Notes under the pieces: model-generated
Seen by the model: the letters and a program-made list of their open reading frames with translations, nothing else
Told to the model about the DNA's origin: nothing
Databases searched by the model: none
Position numbers and translations under genes: made by a program
In this document: piece by piece, positions 16,563 through 22,579 of the stretch
How positions within the stretch are numbered: the first letter of the stretch is position 1
Layout of the letters: the number at the start of each line of letters is the position of its first letter
From: an uncultured Hungatella sp.
GTDB lineage: Bacteria > Bacillota > Clostridia > Lachnospirales > Lachnospiraceae
NCBI GenBank assembly: GCA_910579515.1
Contig: CAJTUV010000039.1
Span: 1-28,565 of the forward strand
Reading direction: 5' to 3'
DNA length: 28,565 nt

Positions 16563-17435
16563 TTACTGAAGAAGACTTAAAACTTGCTGGATTGTCTGAT
16601 TCGCCTGAGCAGCCATAGCGTTGGACGACTGATACAAGATATTATCCCTCGTATACATGGTGAACTCTTCTGCCATCTTAGTATCTCGTATCTGACTTTC
16701 TGCCGCATTCATGTTCTCAGAAGTAACGCTTAAATTATTGAACGTGTGCTCCATATGATTCTGGGCCGCGCCGAAGGTTGCTCTGATATCAGAAACAGCC
16801 TCAATCGCCTCGTCGATGATCGGCACTGAATCATTGGCGCCCGACTGAGTCGTAAAATCCGTGGTATCTAATAAAAGGGCCGCGCTGCTCATATAGAATC
16901 TCTTAACATCTAATGTCTCCGCCTTAGAGTGACCAATCTGAAGGGTAATATTGGGATCATCCTTCGACTCCTGAGGAGGTTTGATCTGTGGTAATTTGGA
17001 CTCTCCCTCTTCATCCAAAATATTGTCAAACAGAGGAATATCGTCAAAGTCTGTGGTCAATCCAATCCGGTCAATCTCATCTGCAAGCTGTAATCGTTCT
17101 GCCTCAATATTCTCTCTGGCCACTGAGGTATAGGTGCTGTTAGCTGACTGAATCGCCAGAGTCTTCATCCTCTCAAGGATGGAGTGAACCTCTGTCAGAG
17201 CGCCCTCTCCAGTATTGGTCATGCTGATTCCGTCGTCGCAGTTTCGCATGGCCTGATCCAATCCTCGAATCTGGCTCCTCATCAGTTCTGAAATCGCCAG
17301 TCCTGCTGCATCATCACCAGCTCTGTTTATTCGATAGCCTGAAGAAAGCTTCTCCATGCTCTTCTTCATCCTGCCTTCCGCGATTCCTTTATTCCTATTA
17401 GAATTAATACCAGCAATGTTATGTTGAATAATCAT
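16563..17435 (-). CDS. Minor or variant flagellin with a cysteine
   Basis: A second flagellin of 290 residues. D0/D1 ends are intact: MIIQHNIAGINSNRN start, MEKLSSGYRINRAGDDAAGL near 27-46, AESQIRDTKMAEEF and QQVLSLLQ at the end. The central part (about 130-175) is acidic and proline-containing (DEEGESKLPQIKPPQESKDD), unlike the Ser/Thr-rich centre of the major flagellin. It has one cysteine, C66 in AMRNCDDG, where the major protein has alanine; flagellins usually lack cysteine. The TLR5-type residues R89, L93 and E113 are kept. The ribosome binding site AAGGTGG is weaker than that of the major flagellin, which fits lower expression. It has its own sigma-28-like promoter. Confidence 0.9.
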   Translation of the reverse strand: MIIQHNIAGINSNRNKGIAEGRMKKSMEKLSSGYRINRAGDDAAGLAISELMRSQIRGLDQAMRNCDDGISMTNTGEGALTEVHSILERMKTLAIQSANSTYTSVARENIEAERLQLADEIDRIGLTTDFDDIPLFDNILDEEGESKLPQIKPPQESKDDPNITLQIGHSKAETLDVKRFYMSSAALLLDTTDFTTQSGANDSVPIIDEAIEAVSDIRATFGAAQNHMEHTFNNLSVTSENMNAAESQIRDTKMAEEFTMYTRDNILYQSSNAMAAQANQTIQQVLSLLQ

Positions 17436-17467
17436 ATCTATCTACCACCTTCCGCTCTCTCAATCCG

Positions 17468-17482
17468 GCTCCCCGGTGGGAA
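17468..17482 (-). other. Hairpin in leader of minor flagellin
   Basis: In the RNA, CTTCCC and GGGGAG can pair around a three-base ACC loop (six pairs, one of them G-U), about 35 bases before the start codon. It may affect translation or message stability. No GGA-rich array like that of the major flagellin leader is seen. Confidence 0.3.
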
Positions 17483-17524
17483 GCTAAGCCGTCGTACTGC
17501 TTCACATCCTTGTGTCTGTTTAAT

Positions 17525-17552
17525 ATATCGGCGGAAAAAAACTCCAGATAAG
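17525..17552 (-). promoter_or_regulatory. Sigma-28-like promoter of minor flagellin
   Basis: GCCGATAT (17532-17525 on minus) is a full match to the flagellar sigma factor -10 core. CTTATC (17552-17547) lies exactly 14 bases upstream. The start codon is about 90 bases downstream. Confidence 0.7.
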
Positions 17553-17617
17553 CGGATTCTTTAATAAAAGTTTTCTGCCTTGTTGAAATACCTTCTAATC
17601 TGGTGGGTTACTTGACA

Positions 17618-17941
17618 CTAATTGTCAGAAAAATCCCGTCTTTCTTCTTTGTGGTAAAATTCAATCTCTCCCTCTTTTAAACGAAGACGGATGCCAAAAT
17701 ATCGTTCTAGCTGATTTACAGGAGCTGATTTGCTTTCCATCGCTTCGGTTAAAAGAACCTGACGGATTTCCTTTTCTTCTACGCAAGCTATGGCAGAGGA
17801 AACATTTTTAAGAACCAACGCCGTTTCCAGAACAAGAGCTGCAAAGCAAAGTCTTCGGATTACGCCAGAAATACAAGACGGCTTATCAAAACGCCGCCAA
17901 GGCTTCTGATTATATTTTCTTATGATCTTCTGCGATTTCAT
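17618..17941 (-). CDS. Small membrane-anchored hypothetical protein
   Basis: A 107-residue protein I do not recognise. A basic N-terminus (about residues 1-30, rich in Lys and Arg) precedes one hydrophobic segment, roughly LCFAALVLETALVL near 31-44, then a charged C-terminal part (EEKEIRQVLLTEAMES, RYFGIRLRLKEGEIEFYHKEERRDF). This suggests a single-pass protein with the basic end in the cytoplasm. The ATG has only a weak AAAGTGAG site upstream. A perfect TATAAT is 32 bases before the start. It lies directly upstream of the flagellin promoters on the same strand, so a flagellar or surface role is possible but unproven. The chance that it is a real gene is moderate to good. Confidence 0.55.
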   Translation of the reverse strand: MKSQKIIRKYNQKPWRRFDKPSCISGVIRRLCFAALVLETALVLKNVSSAIACVEEKEIRQVLLTEAMESKSAPVNQLERYFGIRLRLKEGEIEFYHKEERRDFSDN

Positions 17942-17972
17942 ATCTCACTTTCTATACAATGACGTTTAGGGC

Positions 17973-17978
17973 ATTATA
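17973..17978 (-). promoter_or_regulatory. -10 element for small membrane protein gene
   Basis: TATAAT on the minus strand inside the inverted repeat GGGC-GATATAAT-GCCC (17969-17984). No convincing -35 is seen at 17 bases. The preceding GGCGATAT also resembles a sigma-28 -10 with one mismatch, but lacks the CTTATC box at 14 bases that both flagellin genes have. Confidence 0.4.
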
Positions 17979-18159
17979 TCGCCCTTTTACAGTAAGATTT
18001 CACGAGAGAATCGCTGCAATCTCTTCCTGATTCCGCCAATATCTGTTATTTTGGTTGTATCGTTTGTTTCTGAGTCTCTGACGATATGCCAGCTTTCGAT
18101 TATGAAAAGCGTCCGAATCAGACAGCTTTTAAGAAAACGCCTACTTTAAGAATTCTTGG

Positions 18160-18783
18160 TCACAGTTGTATGATTCTATGTATTTTCATAAGCTCTATTA
18201 CAGTATCCATCTCATCGTTTAAACCGTGAATATCTCTTCTGATTTCTCTTTCCGATATTTTTACATCGAGCTGTAAATCATCCATCTTTTTAGAGAGATG
18301 TCTCTGCCTGAATTCAAGCACATCCATACGATGGTTCATCTTGTCCATACTCTGTTCCATCTGATCCATACGCTGATCCATCTTGTCCATGCGTTGTTCC
18401 ATCTGATCCATGCGGTGGTTCATCTCGTCCATACGCTGGTCCATCTTGTCCATGCGTTGTTCCATCTCGTCCATACGCTGGTCCATCTTGTCCATGCATT
18501 GTTCCATCTTGTCCATGCGTTGTTCCATCTTGTCCATACGCTGATCCATCTTGTCCATACGTTGGTTCATCTTGTCCATACGTTGGTTCATCTTATCTAA
18601 TTGTTCATCTGTTTTGTCTAATCGTTTGTCAATGGCTTCCAACTTTTGATTAATTGGCTCCAGCTTTGCATTAAACTTTTCCTCCAGCTTCGCTTCTAAC
18701 TTCTCCTCCAGCTTCGCTTCTAACTTCTCCTCCAGTTTTGCATCCAGCATGTCAGACAAAGCCTGTAAAAATTCCTGATCCAT
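18160..18783 (-). CDS. Heptad-repeat coiled-coil protein
   Basis: A 207-residue protein that is almost entirely coiled coil. Residues about 14-41 are repeats of KLEEKLEA (24-base DNA units). Residues about 61-144 are eleven to twelve heptads of the type MDKMDQR/MDKMEQR (21-base DNA units). The last 60 residues are a less repetitive helical region (FRQRHLSKKMDDLQLDVKI) ending HRIIQL. There is no signal peptide or membrane segment, so it is probably a cytoplasmic multimeric rod; partner and role are unknown. The ATG has AAAGGAGG seven bases upstream and there is a sigma-A-type promoter 75-110 bases upstream. The plus strand also stays open through the repeats, but only as a shadow. Repeat number may vary between strains. 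Confidence 0.8.
   Translation of the reverse strand: MDQEFLQALSDMLDAKLEEKLEAKLEEKLEAKLEEKFNAKLEPINQKLEAIDKRLDKTDEQLDKMNQRMDKMNQRMDKMDQRMDKMEQRMDKMEQCMDKMDQRMDEMEQRMDKMDQRMDEMNHRMDQMEQRMDKMDQRMDQMEQSMDKMNHRMDVLEFRQRHLSKKMDDLQLDVKISEREIRRDIHGLNDEMDTVIELMKIHRIIQL
18352..18603. repeat. 21-base tandem repeat array (heptad codons)
   Basis: About twelve imperfect 21-base units lie within the coiled-coil gene. On the plus strand a typical unit contains CCATCTTGTCCATACGCTGA or a close variant. Units often alternate as 42-base pairs. In-frame gain or loss of units would change rod length by seven residues each. A second, shorter 24-base repeat lies at about 18660-18742. Confidence 0.85.
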
Positions 18784-18864
18784 AGATTTTCCTCCTTTCG
18801 ATTGTGATGTGTTCCTAAGATCTCATAAAATTCAGGCACAAAGAGCCTCCTAGGCTACATTGAA

Positions 18865-18893
18865 ATTGTATCATATCCGCAGGATAAAGTCTA
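18865..18893 (-). promoter_or_regulatory. Extended -10 promoter for coiled-coil gene
   Basis: On the minus strand TAGACT (18893-18888), 17 bases, then TGA-TACAAT (-10 at 18870-18865). Four of six matches in the -35, five of six in the -10, plus an extended TGn. Confidence 0.6.
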
Positions 18894-18903
18894 TGAAGTT
18901 TCT

Positions 18904-18955
18904 ATAAAAAAGGAGCCATTGTGGGAAGTTCTCCGTTTCACCACAATCGCTCCTT
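18904..18955 (-). terminator. Intrinsic terminator of small lipoprotein gene
   Basis: On the minus strand AAGGAGC-G-ATTGTGG pairs with CCACAAT-G-GCTCCTT (two 7-base stems around one mismatch), followed by a run of T. It begins 15 bases after the stop codon at 18970. Confidence 0.8.
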
Positions 18956-18969
18956 CTGTCTGTTTTATC

Positions 18970-19302
18970 TTATCTCTTGCTCTCGTCTGCCGCGTTGGTT
19001 CTATCTGTTTTGTCCACCATATCGTCGATACCGTCTTCTACATCGTCTACCAGGCCTTCAATGACGCCGGTACTGTTTTCTTCTGACGACTTTCCATTCT
19101 GATTAGAAGAAGAGCCGCTGTTTGCCCCTGACGTGGTATTACCGCTCTGGCTGCTGGATTCCTGACTTTTCTGGGAGGAAGACTGGGTGGGAGATTGGGT
19201 AGTTCCAGTTCCCGAACCGTCGTTTCTGCTGCATGCAGTTAATACAAACACAGACATTAAAAACAAAAGTGCAAACGTACTAATCTTATTGATTTTTTTC
19301 AT
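18970..19302 (-). CDS. Small Ser/Gln/Asn-rich lipoprotein
   Basis: A 110-residue predicted lipoprotein. The N-terminus MKKINKISTFALLFLMSVF leads to the lipobox LTAC with lipidated C24. The mature part is low complexity: Ser, Thr, Gln, Gly and Asn to about residue 80, then an acidic segment (VEGLVDDVEDGIDDMVDKTD-like) and a short basic end. No enzyme domain is seen. I chose the ATG at 19302, ten bases after AAAGGAG; the Met three codons earlier lies too close to that site, and longer frames reach into dapB. Small proteins of this composition are common cell-surface lipoproteins in Lachnospiraceae; function unknown. Confidence 0.75.
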   Translation of the reverse strand: MKKINKISTFALLFLMSVFVLTACSRNDGSGTGTTQSPTQSSSQKSQESSSQSGNTTSGANSGSSSNQNGKSSEENSTGVIEGLVDDVEDGIDDMVDKTDRTNAADESKR

Positions 19303-19368
19303 AAATGGCATTCTCCTTTCTTTTGCATCCTTTAGTATGTGCCTTAGGAGAATGTTGTATGTTGGGAA

Positions 19369-19398
19369 ATTTTGCAATCTATTCGATTTTAATGTCAA
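19369..19398 (-). promoter_or_regulatory. Possible promoter for small lipoprotein
   Basis: A perfect TTGACA (19398-19393 on minus) overlaps the dapB stop codon. CAAAAT (19374-19369) lies 18 bases downstream as a four-of-six -10. The -35 is ideal but the -10 is weak. Confidence 0.4.
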
Positions 19399-20165
19399 AT
19401 CATCGTGGTCAAATCAAGCACATCTGCCATGGTATAAAGTCCTGCAGGCCGGCCGGCCAGAAATTTTGCGGCTTCAATCGCTCCTTTTCCAAAAATAGCT
19501 CTGGAATATGCCGTATGACTGATGGTAACAACTTCCTCCTGACCGGCAAAAATCACCTCATGCTCTCCCACAATAGAGCCGCCTCTAACTGCTGAAATGC
19601 CAATCTCATTTTTATCTCGTTTTTCATGCCTGGTGCTTCTGTCATATTGGTAATGGTAACGCCCTCCCATGGCTTCATTGATGGAATCCGCCAGAGACAG
19701 TGCTGTCCCGCTGGGAGCATCCAGCTTTCTGTTATGATGCTTTTCCACAATCTCTATGTCAAATCCAGCCTCTCCCAACGTTCTGGCCCCATCTTTTACC
19801 AGTTTCAAAAGAAGATTTACTCCCAATGACATATTGGCGGAGCGAAGAATCGCGGTTTTCTTGGCACACTGTTCCACTTTTTGTATCTGAAGATCGGAAA
19901 GGCCTGTGGAGCAGAGAACCAGAGGCATTCCATGAATCTCACAATAATCGAGAAGAACGTCTATTGCAGCCGCCGACGTAAAATCTACGATCACATCTGC
20001 TTCTATCGTACACTCTTTTAAAGAACTATAAACAGGATATCCATTTTTTTCTATTGGATGAATATCTATGCCTGCGACAATCTCAACCTCTTTCTGCTCG
20101 GATACCAGGTTTGTTATCACCTGCCCCATTGCGCCATTGCAGCCATATAAAATCACTCTGACCAT
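19395..20165 (-). CDS. dapB: 4-hydroxy-tetrahydrodipicolinate reductase
   Basis: Cytoplasmic NAD(P)H-dependent reductase of the lysine/diaminopimelate pathway, 256 residues. The nucleotide-binding loop GCNGAMG is at residues 8-14. The catalytic signature EKHHNRKLDAPSGTA is at 141-155, with H143/H144 and K147 in the expected positions, followed by the C-terminal substrate domain. The length is typical. The ATG has GGAGGAG five to eight bases upstream and lies 29 bases after the dapA stop, so the two form an operon in pathway order (DapA makes the substrate of DapB). The product route supplies meso-diaminopimelate for peptidoglycan, which the class A PBP in this window polymerises. Confidence 0.96.
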   Translation of the reverse strand: MVRVILYGCNGAMGQVITNLVSEQKEVEIVAGIDIHPIEKNGYPVYSSLKECTIEADVIVDFTSAAAIDVLLDYCEIHGMPLVLCSTGLSDLQIQKVEQCAKKTAILRSANMSLGVNLLLKLVKDGARTLGEAGFDIEIVEKHHNRKLDAPSGTALSLADSINEAMGGRYHYQYDRSTRHEKRDKNEIGISAVRGGSIVGEHEVIFAGQEEVVTISHTAYSRAIFGKGAIEAAKFLAGRPAGLYTMADVLDLTTMI

Positions 20166-20194
20166 ATCCAGCTCCTCCCTATTTTATGCCTCTT

Positions 20195-21079
20195 TTATAA
20201 AATCCCATACTCTCTCATCGCCGCAGCCAGAGTCTTTTTGTGTTCTTCCTCCATCTCTGTTAAAGGAAGTCTCACAGGTCCTACCTCTTTTCCCATAAGA
20301 TTCATTGCCGCTTTTACCGGGATCGGATTCACCTCGCAAAACAGCTGCTGAACAAGAGGAATTGCCTGAAGCTGCATAGCCAGGCTTCCCTTAATATCTC
20401 CTTTTAAAAATTTTTCACACAATTCATGGGTCTGTCTGGGAGCCACATTGGAAAGCACAGAAATGACGCCCTTTCCGCCTAATGCCAACAGCGGTACGAT
20501 CTGATCGTCGTTTCCGGAATATAAGTCAATCTGTCCATCTGCCATACTCATCATGGCGGCTATAGAAGACACATTGCCGCTGGCTTCCTTCACACCCACA
20601 ATATTTGGTACTTCCCTGCACAATGTTACAATGGTCTCTGGCTGCATGGTCACTCCGGTCCTTCCCGGGATATGATACAACAACGCTGGAATTTTCACAG
20701 CCTGTGCAATGGCTGTATAATGGGCAATCAGCCCTTTTTGAGTAGCCTTATTATAATAAGGGGTTACCAGAAGCAGACCGTCTGCCCCAACTTTTTCTGC
20801 TTCCTCAGACAGATAGATGGCCTCCTTGGTAGAGTTAGAGCCCGTGCCTGCTATCATGGGGATTCTTCCCTTTACTACCTGACATCCAAAACGGATAACC
20901 TCCAAATGTTCCTCATGAGACATGGTAGAGGATTCTCCTGTTGTGCCGCAGATAACGATAGAATCCGTGCCTTCGGCAATCTGTTCCTCCAAAAGCTCCT
21001 CCAGCTTGTCATAATTTACTTCACCTTCACTGGTAAATGGGGTGACTATCGCCACGCCTGCTCCTTCAAAAATAGCCAT
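20195..21079 (-). CDS. dapA: 4-hydroxy-tetrahydrodipicolinate synthase
   Basis: First committed enzyme of lysine/diaminopimelate synthesis: condenses pyruvate with aspartate semialdehyde. 294 residues, standard length for this TIM-barrel aldolase. Catalytic features are all present: GTTGES with T46/T47, TPYYN with Y108/Y109, YHIPGRTG with Y135 and R140, and the Schiff-base lysine K164 in VGVKEASGN. The ATG has AGGAGGG eight bases upstream. Only 60 bases separate it from the adenosyltransferase stop, and most of that space is a terminator-type hairpin. No lysine riboswitch could fit there, so expression depends on read-through or on a promoter inside the upstream gene. Confidence 0.97.
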   Translation of the reverse strand: MAIFEGAGVAIVTPFTSEGEVNYDKLEELLEEQIAEGTDSIVICGTTGESSTMSHEEHLEVIRFGCQVVKGRIPMIAGTGSNSTKEAIYLSEEAEKVGADGLLLVTPYYNKATQKGLIAHYTAIAQAVKIPALLYHIPGRTGVTMQPETIVTLCREVPNIVGVKEASGNVSSIAAMMSMADGQIDLYSGNDDQIVPLLALGGKGVISVLSNVAPRQTHELCEKFLKGDIKGSLAMQLQAIPLVQQLFCEVNPIPVKAAMNLMGKEVGPVRLPLTEMEEEHKKTLAAAMREYGIL

Positions 21080-21102
21080 AAATCTTACCCTCCTGAATTT
21101 AT

Positions 21103-21134
21103 GTAAAAAAAGAACCGGCTAAGAGCCAGTTCTT
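21103..21134 (-). terminator. Terminator hairpin just upstream of dapA
   Basis: On the minus strand AAGAACTGGCT pairs with AGCCGGTTCTT (11 pairs, one G-U) around a three-base loop, followed by seven T. It starts five bases after the adenosyltransferase stop and ends about 24 bases before the dapA ATG. It looks like a strong intrinsic terminator or attenuator. Confidence 0.8.
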
Positions 21135-21139
21135 AAAGT

Positions 21140-21652
21140 CTAGCATTCCTCTTTATCTTTGTCAACTTCAATGTATTCAATTCTGGAAATTATATCCACA
21201 TATGGCTTCAACTTCTCTGGAAGCATCGTTCCAGTCAGAACAAGGCTTGTATCCTCGGTTCTGGCATCCAGAAGTTTTTCAAAATCTTCCACTGTGATAA
21301 TGTTCTGATCAAACAGCTCCAGAACCTCATCCAGAATCAGCATATCGCACTCTCCGGTTCCAACTACTTTCTTGGCAAAATTAAAACCATTCCGAATATT
21401 TTTCAATTCTTCTGCTTTTTCCATATCCGGCAAATCGGCAAAAACGGTATCCGATTTTTCAAATCGGAAAATCTTTAAATTCGGTTCCAGATTCCGTAAA
21501 ATATTCAGGCCCTCCTGATTCGCACTGCCTTTCAGAAACTGGATCATGATGACTCTCTTTTGCTTGGTCAATGCCACAATTCCTTTTCCTACCGCAAATG
21601 TAGTCTTACCACGGCTGGTTCCACATATGACCTCCACACTTCCATGTTTCAT
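21140..21652 (-). CDS. cobO: Corrinoid adenosyltransferase (CobA/CobO/BtuR type)
   Basis: A 170-residue P-loop protein of the CobA/CobO/BtuR family, which transfers the adenosyl group of ATP to cob(I)alamin or cob(I)yrinic acid diamide. The ATP loop GTSRGKTT lies at residues 11-18, the Walker-B-like MLILDEVLEL near 104-113, and a family-typical VLTGTMLPE follows. Length is near the family norm. The usual loop reads GNGKGKTT; here T-S-R replace N-G-K, a modest difference that keeps the lysine-threonine core. The ATG has AAGAGGTG seven to eight bases upstream. It has its own promoter and sits between an SSB-like gene and dapAB. No other cobalamin genes are near, which suggests a salvage or coenzyme-maintenance role. 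Confidence 0.85.
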   Translation of the reverse strand: MKHGSVEVICGTSRGKTTFAVGKGIVALTKQKRVIMIQFLKGSANQEGLNILRNLEPNLKIFRFEKSDTVFADLPDMEKAEELKNIRNGFNFAKKVVGTGECDMLILDEVLELFDQNIITVEDFEKLLDARTEDTSLVLTGTMLPEKLKPYVDIISRIEYIEVDKDKEEC

Positions 21653-21683
21653 CTATTTGCACCTCTTTTTGTACTGTTTGCTT

Positions 21684-21712
21684 ATCGTATCACAATTCCC
21701 TGTATTTTGCAA
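21684..21712 (-). promoter_or_regulatory. Extended -10 promoter for corrinoid adenosyltransferase
   Basis: On the minus strand TTGCAA (21712-21707), 17 bases, then TGA-TACGAT (-10 at 21689-21684). It overlaps the end of the SSB-like gene's downstream spacer and may also drive dapAB through the hairpin. Confidence 0.6.
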
Positions 21713-21726
21713 GATTTCAGACGATT

Positions 21727-22353
21727 TTACTCTCCATATTCCAATTTGCTGACCGAAACTTCATAGGCCACCCTCTTCTCACACTCGGAATCACTGATTT
21801 TTTTGGTGTATTCCCTGCTTTGAACCCTGCCCCAGATGCAGACCCTGGAGCCCACCTCAAACCCAGCGGCATATCTGGCGTTTCTTCCCCATGCAATGCA
21901 AGGAATATAATCGGATTTTCCGTAAGGTCGGTTGACTGCCAGCAAAATATCTGCAATTTCCCGTCCCAAAGGAGTTTTTCGATAAATAGGTACTTTGCAG
22001 ATGTACCCATCTAAAAAAATCTGATTCGTCTTCGTATAATCTGTAAATTCTTCCATGAAATTTATTTCGCGAACAAACACGGAAAGCACCAGCCGGTTTC
22101 TGGCTCCCTCGTGGCGGTTGTAGGAACGAAACTGTCCAATGGCCTCCACAGTGCAGCCTATGTAATCCTCAGAAACATTTAAAAGTCTTTCTGAAATCAT
22201 AAGGGGAATCACATCCGCCTGGTCGCTTAAACGATTCACCTCCAAATCTACCAGATAAAATCCTTCTCCAAACACTTCATGACTGAAGGTAAATCCAGAC
22301 ACAATTTTTCCGATAACGCTGACTTTGTTGTTTTCAATGGTTTTTTCTGACAT
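21727..22353 (-). CDS. SSB-like protein with two OB folds
   Basis: A 208-residue protein resembling the single-stranded-DNA-binding protein family of Clostridia, with two OB-fold-like halves. First half: NNKVSVIGKIVSGFTFSHEV through EAIGQFRSYNRHEGARNRL, about residues 7-105. Second half: NQIFLDGYICKVPIYRKTPLG, then IPCIAWGRNARYA and SRVCIWGRVQSREY, about 110-208. The second half has the IPC-x-WG-x-A pattern typical of SSB/PriB-type domains. It lacks the long acidic tail with a DDDLPF-like end of housekeeping SSB and ends KLEYGE, so it is a paralogue rather than the main SSB. The ATG at 22353 follows GAGGAG by about eight bases. The stretch upstream of it contains an inverted repeat over the promoter. 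Confidence 0.78.
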   Translation of the reverse strand: MSEKTIENNKVSVIGKIVSGFTFSHEVFGEGFYLVDLEVNRLSDQADVIPLMISERLLNVSEDYIGCTVEAIGQFRSYNRHEGARNRLVLSVFVREINFMEEFTDYTKTNQIFLDGYICKVPIYRKTPLGREIADILLAVNRPYGKSDYIPCIAWGRNARYAAGFEVGSRVCIWGRVQSREYTKKISDSECEKRVAYEVSVSKLEYGE

Positions 22354-22388
22354 AGTATTTCTCCTCTTCAATCCCTTATTTGTTTTTA

Positions 22389-22427
22389 GCCTCATAGCTT
22401 ATATAAATTCTATGAGGCACTTGTCTG
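22389..22427 (-). promoter_or_regulatory. Promoter embedded in an inverted repeat, upstream of SSB-like gene
   Basis: GCCTCATAG at 22389-22397 and CTATGAGGC at 22410-22418 form a perfect 9-base inverted repeat. The intervening 12 bases hold TATAAG on the minus strand (22403-22398), five of six matches to a -10, with CAGACA 18 bases upstream (22427-22422). The repeat could be an operator, or a leader hairpin if transcription begins further upstream. Confidence 0.45.
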
Positions 22428-22436
22428 GGGAATGAC

Positions 22437-22481
22437 AAAAAGCGTTCGTAAATAATCGACGCTATTCGTGAATCAGCGTCG
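22437..22481 (-). terminator. Terminator with competing upstream segment (attenuator-like)
   Basis: On the minus-strand RNA, AGCGTCG (22463-22457) can pair with downstream CGAACGCT (22448-22441; seven pairs, one bulged A, 8-base loop) followed by TTTTT: an intrinsic terminator. The same AGCGTCG can instead pair perfectly with upstream CGACGCT (22481-22475). The two structures exclude each other, the classic attenuator arrangement. Confidence 0.5.
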
Positions 22482-22559
22482 TTTGCTGTCTATAATAAAA
22501 CGCAGACACACGAAAAAAAGAACAATGATATTTTATTCTTATTCCAAAGTGGGAACTTT

Positions 22560-22579
22560 ACATGATAAAACATGATAAA
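22560..22579. repeat. Tandem direct repeat of ACATGATAAA
   Basis: Two perfect adjacent copies of the 10-base unit ACATGATAAA lie in the non-coding gap. They could be a paired protein-binding site one helical turn apart, but no protein is known from the sequence. Confidence 0.6.

Noticed and set aside
18080..18087. GACGATAT on the plus strand, resembling a sigma-28 -10
   Set aside because: There is no CTTATC or TAAA box at the right spacing and no plus-strand gene follows.
18003..18128. Minus-strand open stretch of 42 codons rich in Arg, Asn and Gln, ending EEIAAILS
   Set aside because: It has no ATG, GTG or TTG start and no ribosome binding site. It may be a gene remnant, but the evidence is too thin to annotate.
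18298..18600. Plus-strand open frame of 100 codons with LVHTLFHLIH-type repeats
   Set aside because: It is the antisense shadow of the 21-base heptad repeats; the minus frame has a ribosome binding site, a promoter and sensible coiled-coil residues.
18352..18603. Tandem array as a CRISPR
   Set aside because: Units are contiguous 21-base coding repeats without unique spacers and lie inside an intact gene.
21080..21139. Possible lysine riboswitch upstream of dapA
   Set aside because: There are only 60 bases, filled by one terminator hairpin and the ribosome binding site; the riboswitch needs far more sequence.
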